From contig CAJYKU010000040.1 in assembly GCA_913775175.1 (NCBI GenBank), positions 1 to 36,495 on the forward strand: 36,495 bases of DNA, given 5' to 3'. The position numbers were made by a program, and so were the translations under genes. Below the pieces are notes generated by a model. That model had not been told where the DNA came from and did no database searches. It saw only the letters and a list, made by a program, of their open reading frames with translations. Below are positions 8,116-18,174 of this stretch, in pieces. Each line of letters begins with the position of its first letter. The first letter of the stretch is position 1. The stretch comes from an uncultured Pantoea sp. GTDB taxonomy: Bacteria; Pseudomonadota; Gammaproteobacteria; Enterobacterales; Enterobacteriaceae.

Positions 8116-9855
8116 GTGCCACGATTTCATGCTTATTGTTTGGCCAGCCTGCTGCTTGCTGCGCCTGCCATAGAGGCAGCGAAAGTGCGGCTGCAGGTAG
8201 AAGGCCTGACCGGGGATTTACAGAAAAATGTCAGGGCGCGTTTGTCCACCATCGGCAATGATGAGGTGTCAAACGATGGTCGTTTCCAGGCGCGCGTTAC
8301 AAATGCGATTAAAGAGGGATTGCGGGCTCTGGGCTACTATGAGCCGCAGATTGACTTTGAGTCGCGTCCGCCGCCAGCGCAGGGGGGACGCCCGGTACTG
8401 ATTGCACATGTGGTGCCTGGCGAGCCGGTGAAGATTGGCGGCAGCACTATTGTGGTCGAAGGTGAAGCTAAAGACGATCCCGATTATCAGGCGTGGGTTA
8501 AGCAGGGCAGACCAGAGCCCGGCACGCAGCTCAATCACGGCACCTATGACAAGTTCAAGCGCGGCTTCTCTAATCTGGCGTTGCGTAACGGTTACTTCGA
8601 CGGGGATTTTAAAAAAAGTCAGCTTGGTGTCTCTGTTGAGCGGCGGCTGGCCTTCTGGGACATCGACTACGACAGCGGTCCGCGTTACCGTTTTGGTGAT
8701 GTAAGCTTTGAGGGATCGCAGATTGATGAAGCCTATCTGCGTAATCTGGTGCCGTTCAAAAAAGGTGATCCCTACAGCTCGCGTGAGCTGGCTGAGCTAA
8801 ACCGTCGTCTCTCTGCCACTGGCTGGTTTAATTCCGTGGTAGTCGCGCCTGAGTTTGATAAAGGGCGCAAAACCAAAGTGTTGCCACTCAGTGCAGCGCT
8901 CTCTCCACGCGTTAAAAACACGATTGAAGCTGGGGTTGGCTACTCCACCGACGTTGGCCCGCGGCTAAAAGGCACCTGGAAAAAACCCTGGATCAACGAC
9001 CGTGGCCACAGTCTGGCTGCCAGCGCCTATGTATCTGCGCCGGAGCAACAGCTTGATCTCAGCTATAAAGTTCCGCTGCTGAAAAGCCCGCTGGAGCAAT
9101 ACTACACTTTCTCAGGTGGTCTGAAACGCACTGACCTGAACGATACAAAATCGGACACCACCACGCTGGCAGTGTCACGCAACTGGGACAACAGTTCCGG
9201 CTGGCAGAAAGCAGTTAACCTGCGCTGGAGCCTCGATCACTTTACACAGGGCAATGTAACCAATACCACCATGCTGCTCTATCCCGGATTGAGTCTGAAC
9301 CGCACGCGCTCGCGCGGCGGGCTGATGCCAACCTGGGGCGACTCACAGCGCTATTCAGTGGATGTCTCTGACACGACCTGGGGATCAGATGTGGATTTCC
9401 TGATCCTTCAGGCGCAAAACGTCTGGATCCGCACACTCGCGGATAAACATCGTTTTGTCGCACGCGGTAATCTCGGCTGGATCGAAACCAACAACTTTGA
9501 CAAAGTCCCGCCAGACTTGCGCTTTTTCGCCGGTGGTGACCGCAGCATCCGCGGTTATAAATATAAAAATATTTCGCCGCGTGACAACGATGGCAAGCTC
9601 ACCGGTGCCTCTAAACTGGCGACTGGCTCGCTGGAGTATCAGTACAACGTGTCCGGTAAGTGGTGGGGAGCAGTATTTGTCGATTCTGGCGAAGCGGTAA
9701 ACGATATCAAGCAGAGCAATATCAAGACCGGGGCAGGTGTTGGTGTTCGCTGGTCTTCACCGGTTGGGCCAATCAAGCTGGATATTGCCCGGCCAATTGG
9801 CGATGACAAGGAGCATGGATTGCAATTTTATGTCGGACTGGGGCCAGAACTATGA
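8116..9855 (+). CDS. tamA: Autotransporter/translocation assembly outer-membrane protein TamA
   Basis: An Omp85-family outer-membrane protein that works with TamB in inserting some outer-membrane proteins and in phospholipid traffic to the outer membrane. It has 579 aa from the GTG at 8116 (E. coli 577), which is preceded by AGGAG 5 nt upstream. A TTG at 8098 in the same frame is less likely. A signal peptide ends near residue 21 ([11 protein letters not shown]). Three POTRA domains span about residues 22-270, and the 16-strand barrel follows from about 275 ([30 protein letters not shown]). The lid-loop motif typical of Omp85 proteins, [12 protein letters not shown], is near residue 480. The C-terminal strand ends [12 protein letters not shown]. 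Its stop overlaps the tamB start by ATGA. Confidence 0.97.
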   Translation: MPRFHAYCLASLLLAAPAIEAAKVRLQVEGLTGDLQKNVRARLSTIGNDEVSNDGRFQARVTNAIKEGLRALGYYEPQIDFESRPPPAQGGRPVLIAHVVPGEPVKIGGSTIVVEGEAKDDPDYQAWVKQGRPEPGTQLNHGTYDKFKRGFSNLALRNGYFDGDFKKSQLGVSVERRLAFWDIDYDSGPRYRFGDVSFEGSQIDEAYLRNLVPFKKGDPYSSRELAELNRRLSATGWFNSVVVAPEFDKGRKTKVLPLSAALSPRVKNTIEAGVGYSTDVGPRLKGTWKKPWINDRGHSLAASAYVSAPEQQLDLSYKVPLLKSPLEQYYTFSGGLKRTDLNDTKSDTTTLAVSRNWDNSSGWQKAVNLRWSLDHFTQGNVTNTTMLLYPGLSLNRTRSRGGLMPTWGDSQRYSVDVSDTTWGSDVDFLILQAQNVWIRTLADKHRFVARGNLGWIETNNFDKVPPDLRFFAGGDRSIRGYKYKNISPRDNDGKLTGASKLATGSLEYQYNVSGKWWGAVFVDSGEAVNDIKQSNIKTGAGVGVRWSSPVGPIKLDIARPIGDDKEHGLQFYVGLGPEL

Positions 9856-12800
9856 AGCTATGGAAAAAAATTCTGGCTGGCCTGATTATTTTTCTGCTGC
9901 TGCTGATTGTCAGCGTGGCCTTGCTGGTTGGTACGACCCCGGGTCTGCACCTGGTGCTGAAAGGCGCCGATCGCTGGGTGCCAGGCTTATCGGTGGGCAA
10001 CGTGGAGGGCGGCTGGCGTAACCTCACGCTCAGCAATGTGAAGTATGAGATGCCGGGCGTCAGTGTGGATGCGGGCCGCTTTCATCTTGCGCTCGATCTC
10101 AACTGCTTGCTGCACTCTTCTGTCTGCGTTAATGCGATCGCGCTACAGGATGTCAGCGTAGTGGTGGATAGCAAGAAAATGGCACCGGGCAGTGAGCCGC
10201 CGCCGGAGGAGCAGGGCAGCACTAATCTCAGCACGCCTTATCCAGTCTCACTGCGTAATCTCGCGCTGCATAATATTAATGTCAAAGTGGATGACACGGC
10301 GATTTCGCTGCTCGATTTTACTACCGGACTACAGTGGCAGGATCGGGCGCTGACGCTGAATCCCACCCGCATTCAGGGGCTGCTGATTGCACTGCCAAAA
10401 GCAGCAAAAGTGGCAAACGAAGAGATCGTACAGCCAAAAGTTCAGCAGCCACAGCCAGATGAGAAGCCGCTGGGTGAGACGTTGCAGGCGTTATTCGCTA
10501 AACCGCTGCTGCCTGAGTTGCCCGATTATCGTCTGCCGCTGGATATCACCGTTCAGTCGCTGCTGGGTGAACAGCTGCGTATCACTGGCGATACCGATAT
10601 CGCGATTTCCCGCCTGCTGGTGAAAGCGGAAACTGTAGATAATCATTTGCAGCTTCAGACATTTGATATCGACTCGCCGCAGGGACAGGTCAGCGCCAGC
10701 GGCGATGCGCAGCTGGCAGGCAACTGGCCGGTGAATTTTACGCTAAACAGTACGCTGAACGTCGATCCGGTCAAAGGAGAAAAAGTTAAGCTAACGCTGG
10801 GGGGGGCACTGCGTGACGAGCTGACGCTGGGGCTAAATCTCTCTGGCCCGGTACGTGCGCAGCTGGATGCTATGGCCCGGCCTGCGGTTGCCGGACTACC
10901 GCTATCAATCAGCCTGACCAGCCCCGAGCTGCGCTGGCCACTGACCGGTGCGGTACAGTATCAGGCAGATAAACTCGACTATCGGTTTAGCGGTAAAGCC
11001 ACAGATTATGTGATGTCGTTGCGTACGGCGGTAAAAGGCGAATCGATACCGCCGGCAAACATTGCGCTGGATGGCAAAGGCAATGTGCAGCAGTTTACGC
11101 TGGATAAACTTCGTATTGCGGCACTGCAGGGACACATCGATCTCAACGCGCTGGTGGACTGGAGTAAAGCGATTAGCTGGCGCAGTGAACTGACGCTGTC
11201 TGGTATCAATACGGCAAAACAGTATCCTGACTGGCCAGCCAGACTGGATGGTACTGTCACCACACGCGGCAGCCTCTATGGTGGCAGCTGGCAGCTCAGC
11301 GTGCCGCAGTTAACACTTAACGGCAACGTTAAGCAGAATGCAGTACGTGCAGAGGGTTCGCTGACCGGTAATAGCTACAATCAGTGGAAGATCCCAGGGC
11401 TGAATGTGGCACTGGGTCGTAACTATCTGGCTGTGAAAGGTGAGCTTGGAGACAAGATCAATCTTGATGCCACCGTAGATGCGCCGCATCTCGATAACGC
11501 GCTGCCAGGCCTTGGCGGAGTGATTAAAGGAGGCATTCAGGCTCGTGGCACGCTCCAGGCACCACAGCTGCTGGCAGACCTTACCGCCACTGACCTGCGC
11601 TGGCAGCAGCTAATGATCCGACGCGCTACGCTGAAAAGCGATATCACATCGGATAAACAGGTGTCAGGCAAACTTCAGCTGCGCGTTGAACAGCTGCAGC
11701 AGGATGCATTTAAAATTAATCTGCTGACGCTGAATGCTGATGGCAGTGAAAAGCAGCATCAGCTGAAGCTCAATCTGCAGGGTGAACCGGTATCAGGCCA
11801 GCTGGCGCTGAATGGCAGCTTTGATCGTCAGGCGGGTCGCTGGCAGGGAACGCTGAATAATACCCGCTTTGCAACACCAGTCGGTGAGTGGCGGCTGACG
11901 CGCGATATGGCAATCAGCTACCTCAACAGCAAACAGAGCGCAACAATCGGCGCGCACTGCTGGCAGAACCCCAATGCGCAGCTCTGCGTACCGGAGCCGA
12001 TTGAAGCAGGCGCGAGCGGTCATGCTCACGTGGTGCTGAATCGCTTTGATCTGGCGATGGCAAAGCCGTTTCTTACCGATGCCACGCAGCTCAGCGGTGT
12101 CTTTAGTGGTGATGCGCGTGTCAGCTGGAGTGCCGATGGTGCGCTGCCGGTCGGCACCATTGCGCTGCAGGGCCGTGGTGTGAAGGTCGCACAGGATGTG
12201 CAGGGCAATCAGCTGCCAGTCGCCTTTGATACCCTGAATCTTAATGCGGCGCTGCGCAACGGGCGGGCACAGCTCGACTGGCTGATCCGCATTGCCAATA
12301 ACGGCGAGCTAAACGGCAATGTGCAGATCGCCGATCCGCAGAATCGCCGGCAGCTGTCGGGTAACATCGGTATCAGTAATATTTCGCTGGCGATGCTTAA
12401 TCCGGCCCTGTCACAGGGAGAGAAGATCCAGGGACGGCTCAACAGTAACCTGCGCCTCGCAGGCACGCTACAGCGCCCACAAATCTTTGGGCAGCTCGGG
12501 CTGAGTGGTGTAAATGCACAGGCGAGCTTTATGCCGGTAACCCTGACGTCAGCGAATCTGAATATGGTATTTAACGGCATGAGCTCGACGCTCAGCGGCC
12601 TGATTCAGACGCAGCAGGGCAGTCTCAATCTGGGTGGTAATGCTGACTGGAGCCAGCTGGATAACTGGCGCGCCCGCGTCACCGCGCAGGGGAGCCGTAT
12701 CCGCGTCACCGTGCCGCCAATGGTGCGCATGGATGTCTCACCCGATCTGGTGTTTGACGCGACGCCAGCGGCATTCAGCCTTGATGGCAAAGTTGATGTG

Positions 12801-13619
12801 CCCTGGGCGCGTATCACCGTACAGGAGGTGCCAGAGAGTGCAACGGGTGTTTCATCTGATGAAGTGATGCTGGATGAAAACCTCAAACCCATTGAGCCAA
12901 AAACGGCTGCGATCCCCATCAACAGCAATCTGGTGATCCATGTTGGCAACGATGTACGGCTCTCTGCCTTTGGCCTGAAAGCGCGTCTCGATGGCGATCT
13001 GAAACTGGTGCAGGATAAAAATGGCCTGGGTCTGAATGGTCAGATTAATATCCCGTCAGGTCGTTTCCATGCGTATGGGCAGGATCTGATTGTGCGCAAA
13101 GGCGAATTGCAGTTTGCCGGGCCGCCGGATCAGCCGTATGTTAATCTGGAAGCGATCCGCAATCCTGATTCCACAGAAGATGGTGTGACCGCCGGACTGC
13201 GTGTGACAGGTCTGGCTGATGAGCCAAAAGTGGAGGTCTTCTCCGATCCGGCAATGTCGCAGCAAGAGGCGCTTTCTTATCTGTTGCGCGGTCAGGGACT
13301 TAACGGCGATGGTGATGGTAATGCATTAACCTCGGCGCTGGTGGGTCTGGGGGTTGCACAAAGTGGGCAGGTTGTGGGTAAAATCGGAGAGACGTTTGGC
13401 GTCAGCAATCTTGCGCTTGATACCACAGGTGTGGGTGACAGCCAGCAGGTTCAGGTCAGTGGATATGTACTGCCGGGTCTGCAGGTGAAATATGGCGTTG
13501 GTATTTTTGATTCACTGGCGACGTTAACCCTGCGTTATCGCCTGATGCCCAAACTCTATTTGGAAGCCGTGTCTGGTCTCGATCAGGCGCTGGATTTGCT
13601 CTATCAGTTTGAGTTTTAG
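9852..13619 (+). CDS. tamB: Translocation and assembly module protein TamB (AsmA-like)
   Basis: A 1255-residue inner-membrane-anchored periplasmic protein (E. coli 1259) that spans the envelope and partners TamA. Such proteins form a long hydrophobic beta-taco groove implicated in anterograde phospholipid transport. A single N-terminal signal anchor is clear (residues about 7-28, [20 protein letters not shown]). The middle consists of long repetitive beta-rich sequence with NLxGxV-type periodicity. The conserved DUF490/TamB domain occupies about the last 330 residues, with [29 protein letters not shown] and the C-terminal [18 protein letters not shown]. The start overlaps the tamA stop (ATGA), which implies coupled translation, and ytfP follows 2 bp after its stop. 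Confidence 0.97.
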   Translation: MKLWKKILAGLIIFLLLLIVSVALLVGTTPGLHLVLKGADRWVPGLSVGNVEGGWRNLTLSNVKYEMPGVSVDAGRFHLALDLNCLLHSSVCVNAIALQDVSVVVDSKKMAPGSEPPPEEQGSTNLSTPYPVSLRNLALHNINVKVDDTAISLLDFTTGLQWQDRALTLNPTRIQGLLIALPKAAKVANEEIVQPKVQQPQPDEKPLGETLQALFAKPLLPELPDYRLPLDITVQSLLGEQLRITGDTDIAISRLLVKAETVDNHLQLQTFDIDSPQGQVSASGDAQLAGNWPVNFTLNSTLNVDPVKGEKVKLTLGGALRDELTLGLNLSGPVRAQLDAMARPAVAGLPLSISLTSPELRWPLTGAVQYQADKLDYRFSGKATDYVMSLRTAVKGESIPPANIALDGKGNVQQFTLDKLRIAALQGHIDLNALVDWSKAISWRSELTLSGINTAKQYPDWPARLDGTVTTRGSLYGGSWQLSVPQLTLNGNVKQNAVRAEGSLTGNSYNQWKIPGLNVALGRNYLAVKGELGDKINLDATVDAPHLDNALPGLGGVIKGGIQARGTLQAPQLLADLTATDLRWQQLMIRRATLKSDITSDKQVSGKLQLRVEQLQQDAFKINLLTLNADGSEKQHQLKLNLQGEPVSGQLALNGSFDRQAGRWQGTLNNTRFATPVGEWRLTRDMAISYLNSKQSATIGAHCWQNPNAQLCVPEPIEAGASGHAHVVLNRFDLAMAKPFLTDATQLSGVFSGDARVSWSADGALPVGTIALQGRGVKVAQDVQGNQLPVAFDTLNLNAALRNGRAQLDWLIRIANNGELNGNVQIADPQNRRQLSGNIGISNISLAMLNPALSQGEKIQGRLNSNLRLAGTLQRPQIFGQLGLSGVNAQASFMPVTLTSANLNMVFNGMSSTLSGLIQTQQGSLNLGGNADWSQLDNWRARVTAQGSRIRVTVPPMVRMDVSPDLVFDATPAAFSLDGKVDVPWARITVQEVPESATGVSSDEVMLDENLKPIEPKTAAIPINSNLVIHVGNDVRLSAFGLKARLDGDLKLVQDKNGLGLNGQINIPSGRFHAYGQDLIVRKGELQFAGPPDQPYVNLEAIRNPDSTEDGVTAGLRVTGLADEPKVEVFSDPAMSQQEALSYLLRGQGLNGDGDGNALTSALVGLGVAQSGQVVGKIGETFGVSNLALDTTGVGDSQQVQVSGYVLPGLQVKYGVGIFDSLATLTLRYRLMPKLYLEAVSGLDQALDLLYQFEF

Positions 13620-13621
13620 CA

Positions 13622-13975
13622 ATGCGAATAATTGTCTATGGCAGTTTACGGCGCAAACAGGGAAACAGTCACTGGATGACGAATGCGCAGTGGCTCGGCG
13701 AGCATCAGATTAAAGGGTTCGATCTCTATAATCTGGGGCTCTACCCGGGTGTGGTAGAGGGCGAAGGAACCGTCCAGGGAGAGGTATATCGCATCGATGC
13801 CAGCACGCTGGGTGAGCTGGATGCCCTGCGCTGCAAGAATGGTGAATATAAGCGGCAGCTTATTCAGACGCCTTACGGCAGTGCCTGGCTCTATATCTAT
13901 CAGCGCTCAATAGCCGGACGACCGCATATTGCAAGCGGTGACTGGCTGCAACGCGAGGATACCGCAGAGAAGTAA
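13622..13975 (+). CDS. ytfP: Gamma-glutamylcyclotransferase-like protein YtfP
   Basis: A 117-residue protein of the GGCT/AIG2 fold family (E. coli YtfP 113 aa). The substrate loop VYGSLRRKQGNSHWM and the segment VQGEVYRIDASTLGELDAL are family landmarks, and LIQTPYGSAWLYIYQ is nearly identical to E. coli. The enzymatic substrate is not established for YtfP; gamma-glutamyl-amine or peptide turnover is an inference from the fold. It starts 2 bp after the tamB stop, so tamA-tamB-ytfP form one operon, closed by a strong terminator. Confidence 0.94.
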   Translation: MRIIVYGSLRRKQGNSHWMTNAQWLGEHQIKGFDLYNLGLYPGVVEGEGTVQGEVYRIDASTLGELDALRCKNGEYKRQLIQTPYGSAWLYIYQRSIAGRPHIASGDWLQREDTAEK

Positions 13976-13980
13976 ATGAA

Positions 13981-14008
13981 AAACACCGCCAGAAGGCGGT
14001 GTTTTTTT
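13981..14008. terminator. Bidirectional terminator between ytfP and ppa
   Basis: A perfect 10-bp stem (AAACACCGCC at 13981-13990 with GGCGGTGTTT at 13995-14004, loop AGAA) is followed on plus by T's to 14008. On the minus strand it is followed by a T run, TTTTTCA, so it can end both ytfP and ppa transcripts. Confidence 0.93.
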
Positions 14009-14046
14009 ATCTGTAAAAGACGCCGAAAGGGCGTTGCTGAAACAGA

Positions 14047-14577
14047 TTATTTCTGCTGAGCACGCTCAAAAGAGGAGATGATTTCAGCTTTGGCTGCTTC
14101 TGCATTATCCCAGCCATCAACTTTCACCCATTTGCCTTTTTCCAGATCTTTGTAGTGTTCAAAGAAGTGGGTGATCTGCGCTTTCAGCAGTTCTGGCAGG
14201 TCGTTCACATCTTTGATGTGATCATACTCTTTGCTCAGCTTGGTGTGCGGTACAGCAACCAGTTTGGCATCTTCACCAGACTCGTCGGTCATTTTCAGAA
14301 CGCCTACCGGACGGCAGCGGATCACTGAGCCTGGCTCCAGTGGATAAGGGGTTGGCACCAGCACGTCAACCGGGTCACCATCCAGTGACAGCGTATTGTT
14401 GATGTAGCCGTAGTTGCACGGGTAGAACATGGCGGTAGACATAAAGCGGTCTACAAACAGGGCACCAGACTCTTTATCCACTTCATATTTGATCGGATCG
14501 GCATTGGCCGGGATCTCAATAATAACGTAGATATCTTCTGGCAGATCTTTACCTGCAGGCACCTGGTTCAGACTCAT
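14047..14577 (-). CDS. ppa: Inorganic pyrophosphatase
   Basis: A soluble family I pyrophosphatase that hydrolyses PPi to two phosphates and so drives biosynthetic reactions. It has 176 aa from the ATG at 14577, equal to E. coli. An upstream in-frame ATG at 14592 is not used in the family and would remove the natural AAGGA spacing. The active-site segment [17 protein letters not shown] contains the three metal-binding aspartates. [17 protein letters not shown] and [13 protein letters not shown] carry further catalytic Lys/Arg/Tyr residues. A perfect TATAAT lies upstream at 14616-14621. In E. coli ytfQRT-yjfF separate ppa from fbp; here a DUF441 gene and a chemoreceptor do. Confidence 0.98.
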   Translation of the reverse strand: MSLNQVPAGKDLPEDIYVIIEIPANADPIKYEVDKESGALFVDRFMSTAMFYPCNYGYINNTLSLDGDPVDVLVPTPYPLEPGSVIRCRPVGVLKMTDESGEDAKLVAVPHTKLSKEYDHIKDVNDLPELLKAQITHFFEHYKDLEKGKWVKVDGWDNAEAAKAEIISSFERAQQK

Positions 14578-14615
14578 CGGGCTTTCCTTCATTAGTCATA
14601 TGTTGAGTGACGGCT

Positions 14616-14621
14616 ATTATA
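14616..14621 (-). promoter_or_regulatory. -10 element of the ppa promoter
   Basis: The minus strand reads TATAAT, embedded in the small palindrome GGCTATAATAGCC, about 40 bp before the ppa ATG. The -35 region at 17-bp spacing is poor. The predicted leader is about 30 nt. Confidence 0.55.
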
Positions 14622-14677
14622 GCCAAATGACTCTGAAAGTATGCCCCCTTTTTGCCGTTTCGGAATGCTCCAGCAGC

Positions 14678-15127
14678 CTACTTAGCACTGACAAACAGCG
14701 ATACAATGCCAGCGGCAATCAGCGGCCCGACCGGCACACCGCGAAAGAATGCCACGCCTATAACCGTGCCAATCAGGAGTCCGGCTACCACCGATGGCTG
14801 TATGCTCATAAAGCTGACACCGCGCCCGCCAAGCCAGGCGACAACTATGCCTACGATAATGGCGACAATCGACTGCCAGCTGGCAAACGATTTCAGCAGG
14901 GCGCTGACCGGCAGTGTACCGCTCGCCAGCGGCGCCATAACGGCAACCGTAAGAATAATAATTCCTATTTGAATACCCTGTTTTTCCACATAGGGAAAAA
15001 ATTGCGCCAGCGGCGTGAGTTTAATTGCCAGCAGAATCAGGATAGAGATAGTAACAGCGCTGTTATGCACGAAGTAGCTCAAAACAGCGAGGCAAACAAG
15101 AATCAGCGTTGAAGCGTAAGGGGCCAT
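14678..15127 (-). CDS. DUF441 family inner-membrane protein (YeaL-like)
   Basis: A 149-residue polytopic membrane protein with four or five hydrophobic segments. It matches E. coli YeaL from memory along most of its length: [26 protein letters not shown], the signature [11 protein letters not shown], and the C-terminal [28 protein letters not shown]. The function of the family is unknown. The ATG at 15127 is preceded by GGAGAA; in-frame starts further upstream, to 15169, lack family support. In E. coli yeaL lies elsewhere on the chromosome, so its place after ppa is a lineage trait. The 3' end carries no clear terminator before ppa's promoter. Confidence 0.9.
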   Translation of the reverse strand: MAPYASTLILVCLAVLSYFVHNSAVTISILILLAIKLTPLAQFFPYVEKQGIQIGIIILTVAVMAPLASGTLPVSALLKSFASWQSIVAIIVGIVVAWLGGRGVSFMSIQPSVVAGLLIGTVIGVAFFRGVPVGPLIAAGIVSLFVSAK

Positions 15128-15263
15128 GATTTCTCCATTAATAATCAGCGGGCTGATAATAACCCACAAAATTGCTGTCGCTCTTCTTTATCAATCATCA
15201 TAAGCCCCGGTGCAACCCTGATAATCCCGATCCTCTCTGCTGCGCTAATAAAAATTTGCAGCA

Positions 15264-15284
15264 CAGGTGATCATCATTCACCTG
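15264..15284. promoter_or_regulatory. Perfect inverted repeat upstream of the chemoreceptor promoter
   Basis: CAGGTGA (15264-15270) and TCACCTG (15278-15284) form a perfect 7-bp inverted repeat with a 7-nt spacer. It resembles a CRP site (GTGA...TCAC), but the spacer is one base too long. Direct repeats TGATCAT occur at 15268-15274 and 15283-15289. It ends 16 bp upstream of the sigma-28 -35 element, a suitable place for an activator or repressor. Confidence 0.45.
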
Positions 15285-15299
15285 ATCATTAGCTAACGA

Positions 15300-15327
15300 T
15301 AAAGTTTCCATGCGGCACGGCCGATAA
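15300..15327 (+). promoter_or_regulatory. Sigma-28 (FliA) class III flagellar promoter
   Basis: TAAAGTTT (15300-15307) and GCCGATAA (15320-15327) match the sigma-28 -35 and -10 consensus at every position, with a 12-bp spacer where 11 is usual. It lies 55 bp before the ATG of the chemoreceptor gene, exactly the gene class FliA transcribes. Confidence 0.85.
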
Positions 15328-15381
15328 TAGTGCTGTTAAGTACTCTCAGATCCTCCCTTTCTACCGCACACGGGAATTATC

Positions 15382-16944
15382 ATGATCGCTAAGCTATCGA
15401 TTCGCACCGCTTTACTTTCGCTGCTGGCCTGTATGACGTTGCTGCTGCTGGCGGTAAGCTGTATGGGAATTTATGCCATCAATGCTGGCAATCAGTCACT
15501 TCATACCATTAACCGCATTCAGGGCATTGAACTCAACAGTCTTTATCAAAGTAATGCCGATCTGATGCGGGCGCGGGCGCGATCGGCGCTCGCGGTACGT
15601 AAAATAGAGATTGGATTACTGGATGAGGGCGCAGCGGTAACGAAGCAGGCAGGAGAGGATATTGCCAGCTCACAGCGCCACCTGCAGGCATTTATTGATG
15701 CAGGCACCGTTACTGCACATGGTAAAACGCTGGCAGAGGCAATAGCGGCCTCCTATCACGCCTATCTGCAGGGAGCGGTTACGCCGATGATGACGGCACT
15801 GCAGAAGCAATATACCGATGAGTACTATCAGATTCTGGAAGGCAATTTGTCGCAGCTGGCGACCAATTACGCTGCTGCGGTGAATGAGTTCAGCCTCTAT
15901 GCCGGTCAGGTCTCCAGCGCACGGCTGGCAGAGGCAGCGCGTCATGAATGGCAGATGAAAATTCTGATTGGAGCGGCGGTGATACTGACGCTGCTGCTGG
16001 TGGGACTCGCCTGGCAGCTGCTGCGCCGGGCGCTGTTGCGCCCGCTTAACGAAACTATCCATCACCTGGAGCTGGTTGCCGCCGGCGATCTGTCACAACA
16101 GCTGCCTGCTGCCGGACAAAATGAGATAGGCCGACTGAATCAGGCACTGGCAACCATGCAGAATGCGCTCTGCCATTCGGTGAGTCAGGTCCGTGAAGCG
16201 GGACTGCAGATCGATATTGGCAGCCGCGAGCTGGCTGCCGGCACGGTACATCTGTCGCAGCGTACTGAAGAGTCGGCTGCCTCGCTGGAGCAGACGGCAG
16301 CCAGTATGGAGCAGCTTACCGCCACCGTGCGGCTTAATGCGGTAAATGCTCAGCAGGCGAACCAGCTGGCCAGCCAGGTTTCCGATACCGCTGACCGGGG
16401 GGCGGAGGTGGTCTGCTACGTTATGGAGAAGATGCAGGAGATCACCCAGAGCGCGAATCGCATTGCCGATATTCTCAGCGTGATTGACGGCATCGCTTTT
16501 CAGACCAATATTCTGGCGCTGAATGCGTCGGTCGAAGCTGCCCGCGCCGGTGAGCAGGGGCGCGGTTTTGCTGTGGTGGCTAATGAAGTGCGCACGCTGG
16601 CAGGGCGCAGTGCTACTGCGGCTAAAGAGATCCGCACATTGATCACTGAGTCACAGACGCGGGTTAAAGAGGGCAGCGATATGGCTACGCGGGCAGGAGA
16701 AACCATGGATGAGATCTCTGGTGAAGTGATGCGTGTCACCGCGCTGATGAAAGAGATCTCAGGGGCATCGGAAGAGCAGAGCCGGGGAATTGAACAGGTT
16801 AATCAGGCGGTAACGCAGATGGATGAAGCTGCCCAGCAAAATGCAGCGCTGGTGGAGCAGGCGAGTAGCGCCACGCAGTCACTGGAAGCACAGTCGCAGC
16901 AGCTGCAGGCATCAATGGCGCAGTTCCGCCTGGCTCTCAGATAA
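15382..16944 (+). CDS. Methyl-accepting chemotaxis protein, Tar-type periplasmic sensor
   Basis: A 520-residue transmembrane chemoreceptor. TM1 is about residues 8-31. A periplasmic four-helix-bundle sensor (about 32-190) includes [14 protein letters not shown], the region where Tar-like receptors place ligand-binding arginines. TM2 is about 193-214 ([18 protein letters not shown]), followed by a HAMP domain (about 212-266, ending [16 protein letters not shown]) and the cytoplasmic signalling hairpin, with its conserved tip around [20 protein letters not shown] and [11 protein letters not shown]. Methylation helices flank the tip with Glu/Gln pairs. The C-terminus stops at QFRLALR with no NWETF-type CheR/CheB docking pentapeptide, so adaptation probably depends on other receptors. 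The ligand is not known. The sigma-28 promoter ties it to the flagellar regulon. Confidence 0.95.
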   Translation: MIAKLSIRTALLSLLACMTLLLLAVSCMGIYAINAGNQSLHTINRIQGIELNSLYQSNADLMRARARSALAVRKIEIGLLDEGAAVTKQAGEDIASSQRHLQAFIDAGTVTAHGKTLAEAIAASYHAYLQGAVTPMMTALQKQYTDEYYQILEGNLSQLATNYAAAVNEFSLYAGQVSSARLAEAARHEWQMKILIGAAVILTLLLVGLAWQLLRRALLRPLNETIHHLELVAAGDLSQQLPAAGQNEIGRLNQALATMQNALCHSVSQVREAGLQIDIGSRELAAGTVHLSQRTEESAASLEQTAASMEQLTATVRLNAVNAQQANQLASQVSDTADRGAEVVCYVMEKMQEITQSANRIADILSVIDGIAFQTNILALNASVEAARAGEQGRGFAVVANEVRTLAGRSATAAKEIRTLITESQTRVKEGSDMATRAGETMDEISGEVMRVTALMKEISGASEEQSRGIEQVNQAVTQMDEAAQQNAALVEQASSATQSLEAQSQQLQASMAQFRLALR

Positions 16945-16955
16945 AAAAGCACTAA

Positions 16956-16979
16956 AAAGCCCGCACACTGGCGGGCTTT
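16956..16979. terminator. Bidirectional terminator between the chemoreceptor gene and fbp
   Basis: A 9-bp stem (AAAGCCCGC at 16956-16964 with GCGGGCTTT at 16971-16979) closes a 6-nt loop. On minus it is followed by TT and more T's, a strong terminator for fbp; on plus the T tract is shorter. It lies between the two convergent stop codons. Confidence 0.9.
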
Positions 16980-16998
16980 GCTCTGTTACAGCCTGTGC

Positions 16999-18006
16999 TT
17001 ATGCGCCGTGGTTATCCGGGAATTCGCGCATAAAACGTTCCACATCGTCAACCATCGCATCGTTACCGCAGAAGAATGGGCAGCGCTGATGCAGCGTCTC
17101 AGGCTGAATATCCAGAATGCGGTTTTTACCGTCGCTGGCTTTACCGCCAGCCTGCTCAGCGAGGAAAGCCATCGGATTGCATTCATACAGCAGGCGCAGT
17201 TTGCCACTCGGGTGGCTGGCGGTGCTTGGATAGAGATAGATGCCGCCTTTCAGCAGGTTACGATGGAAGTCTGCTACCAGCGAGCCGATATAGCGTGAGG
17301 TGTAAGGGCGTTTGGTTTCAATATCCTCTTCCTGACAGAACTTCAGATATTTTTTAACCCCCTGCGGGAAACGAATGTAGTTACCTTCGTTGATTGAGTA
17401 GGTATAGCCTTTCTCAGGATAGGTCATTCGCTCGTGGCTCAGGCAGAAGACGCCAAGTGACGGATCGTATGTAAAGGCATGTACGCCCACGCCAGTGGTA
17501 TAGACCATCATGGTAGAAGAGCCATACACCACATAACCCGCTGCAACCTGCTTGTTACCGGGCTGCATAAAGTCTGCTTCAGTAATTGGCGTGCCAGGCT
17601 CGCTGATGCGGTGATAGATAGAGAAAATCGTCCCGACCGAGACGTTAACATCAATGTTGGAAGAGCCATCCAGCGGGTCCATCAGCACCACATATTTGCC
17701 ATCTTCTGATCCTTCGAAGATCACAAACTCATCCTCTTCTTCTGAGGCAATACCCGCAACCACACCACGCGCTTTCAGGGCAGCTTTCAGTTTTTCGTTC
17801 GCGAAGAGATCCAGCTTCATCTGCTGTTCACCCTGCACGTTTTCCACGCCGCTGGCACCCAGAATATCAACCAGACCCGCTTTGTTGATATCGCGGTGAA
17901 TGATTTTAGCGCCCAGCTTGATGGAAGAAATCAGCGCCGTCAGTTCACCTGTGGCGTGAGGAAAATCGTGTTGCTTCTCGACGATGAATTCGCCTAACGT
18001 TTTCAT
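16999..18006 (-). CDS. fbp: Fructose-1,6-bisphosphatase class I
   Basis: The gluconeogenic enzyme that converts fructose 1,6-bisphosphate to fructose 6-phosphate, cytoplasmic and Mg-dependent. It has 335 aa from the ATG at 18006 (E. coli 332). An upstream in-frame ATG at 18051 adds sequence not seen in the family. The N-terminus [21 protein letters not shown] is close to E. coli. The metal site is seen in [13 protein letters not shown] and the signature [22 protein letters not shown], and the substrate pocket in [17 protein letters not shown] and [19 protein letters not shown]. It is divergent from mpl, as in E. coli. Confidence 0.98.
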   Translation of the reverse strand: MKTLGEFIVEKQHDFPHATGELTALISSIKLGAKIIHRDINKAGLVDILGASGVENVQGEQQMKLDLFANEKLKAALKARGVVAGIASEEEDEFVIFEGSEDGKYVVLMDPLDGSSNIDVNVSVGTIFSIYHRISEPGTPITEADFMQPGNKQVAAGYVVYGSSTMMVYTTGVGVHAFTYDPSLGVFCLSHERMTYPEKGYTYSINEGNYIRFPQGVKKYLKFCQEEDIETKRPYTSRYIGSLVADFHRNLLKGGIYLYPSTASHPSGKLRLLYECNPMAFLAEQAGGKASDGKNRILDIQPETLHQRCPFFCGNDAMVDDVERFMREFPDNHGA

Positions 18007-18174
18007 AACACATTCCCTGAATCTACGATGGAGTGGCAGCTGGGTTAACAAACTGCCAACGTATACGTACGCAGTTTATCCGATTGAACTTTAAAAACCA
18101 TAGTCCTAATCCGTTTCTTCCCTTCAGACTCGGGGTTACACTGTGCGCCGAACTTTTGAGTAACGGATCTATTT

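Noticed and set aside
14600..15112. 170-codon open frame opposite the DUF441 gene
   Set aside because: It is antisense to a gene with clear family signatures; its product is rich in Asn, Arg and Gln without any recognisable motif.
15264..15284. CRP site before the chemoreceptor
   Set aside because: The arms resemble GTGA/TCAC but the spacer is 7 instead of 6 bp; kept only as an unassigned inverted repeat.
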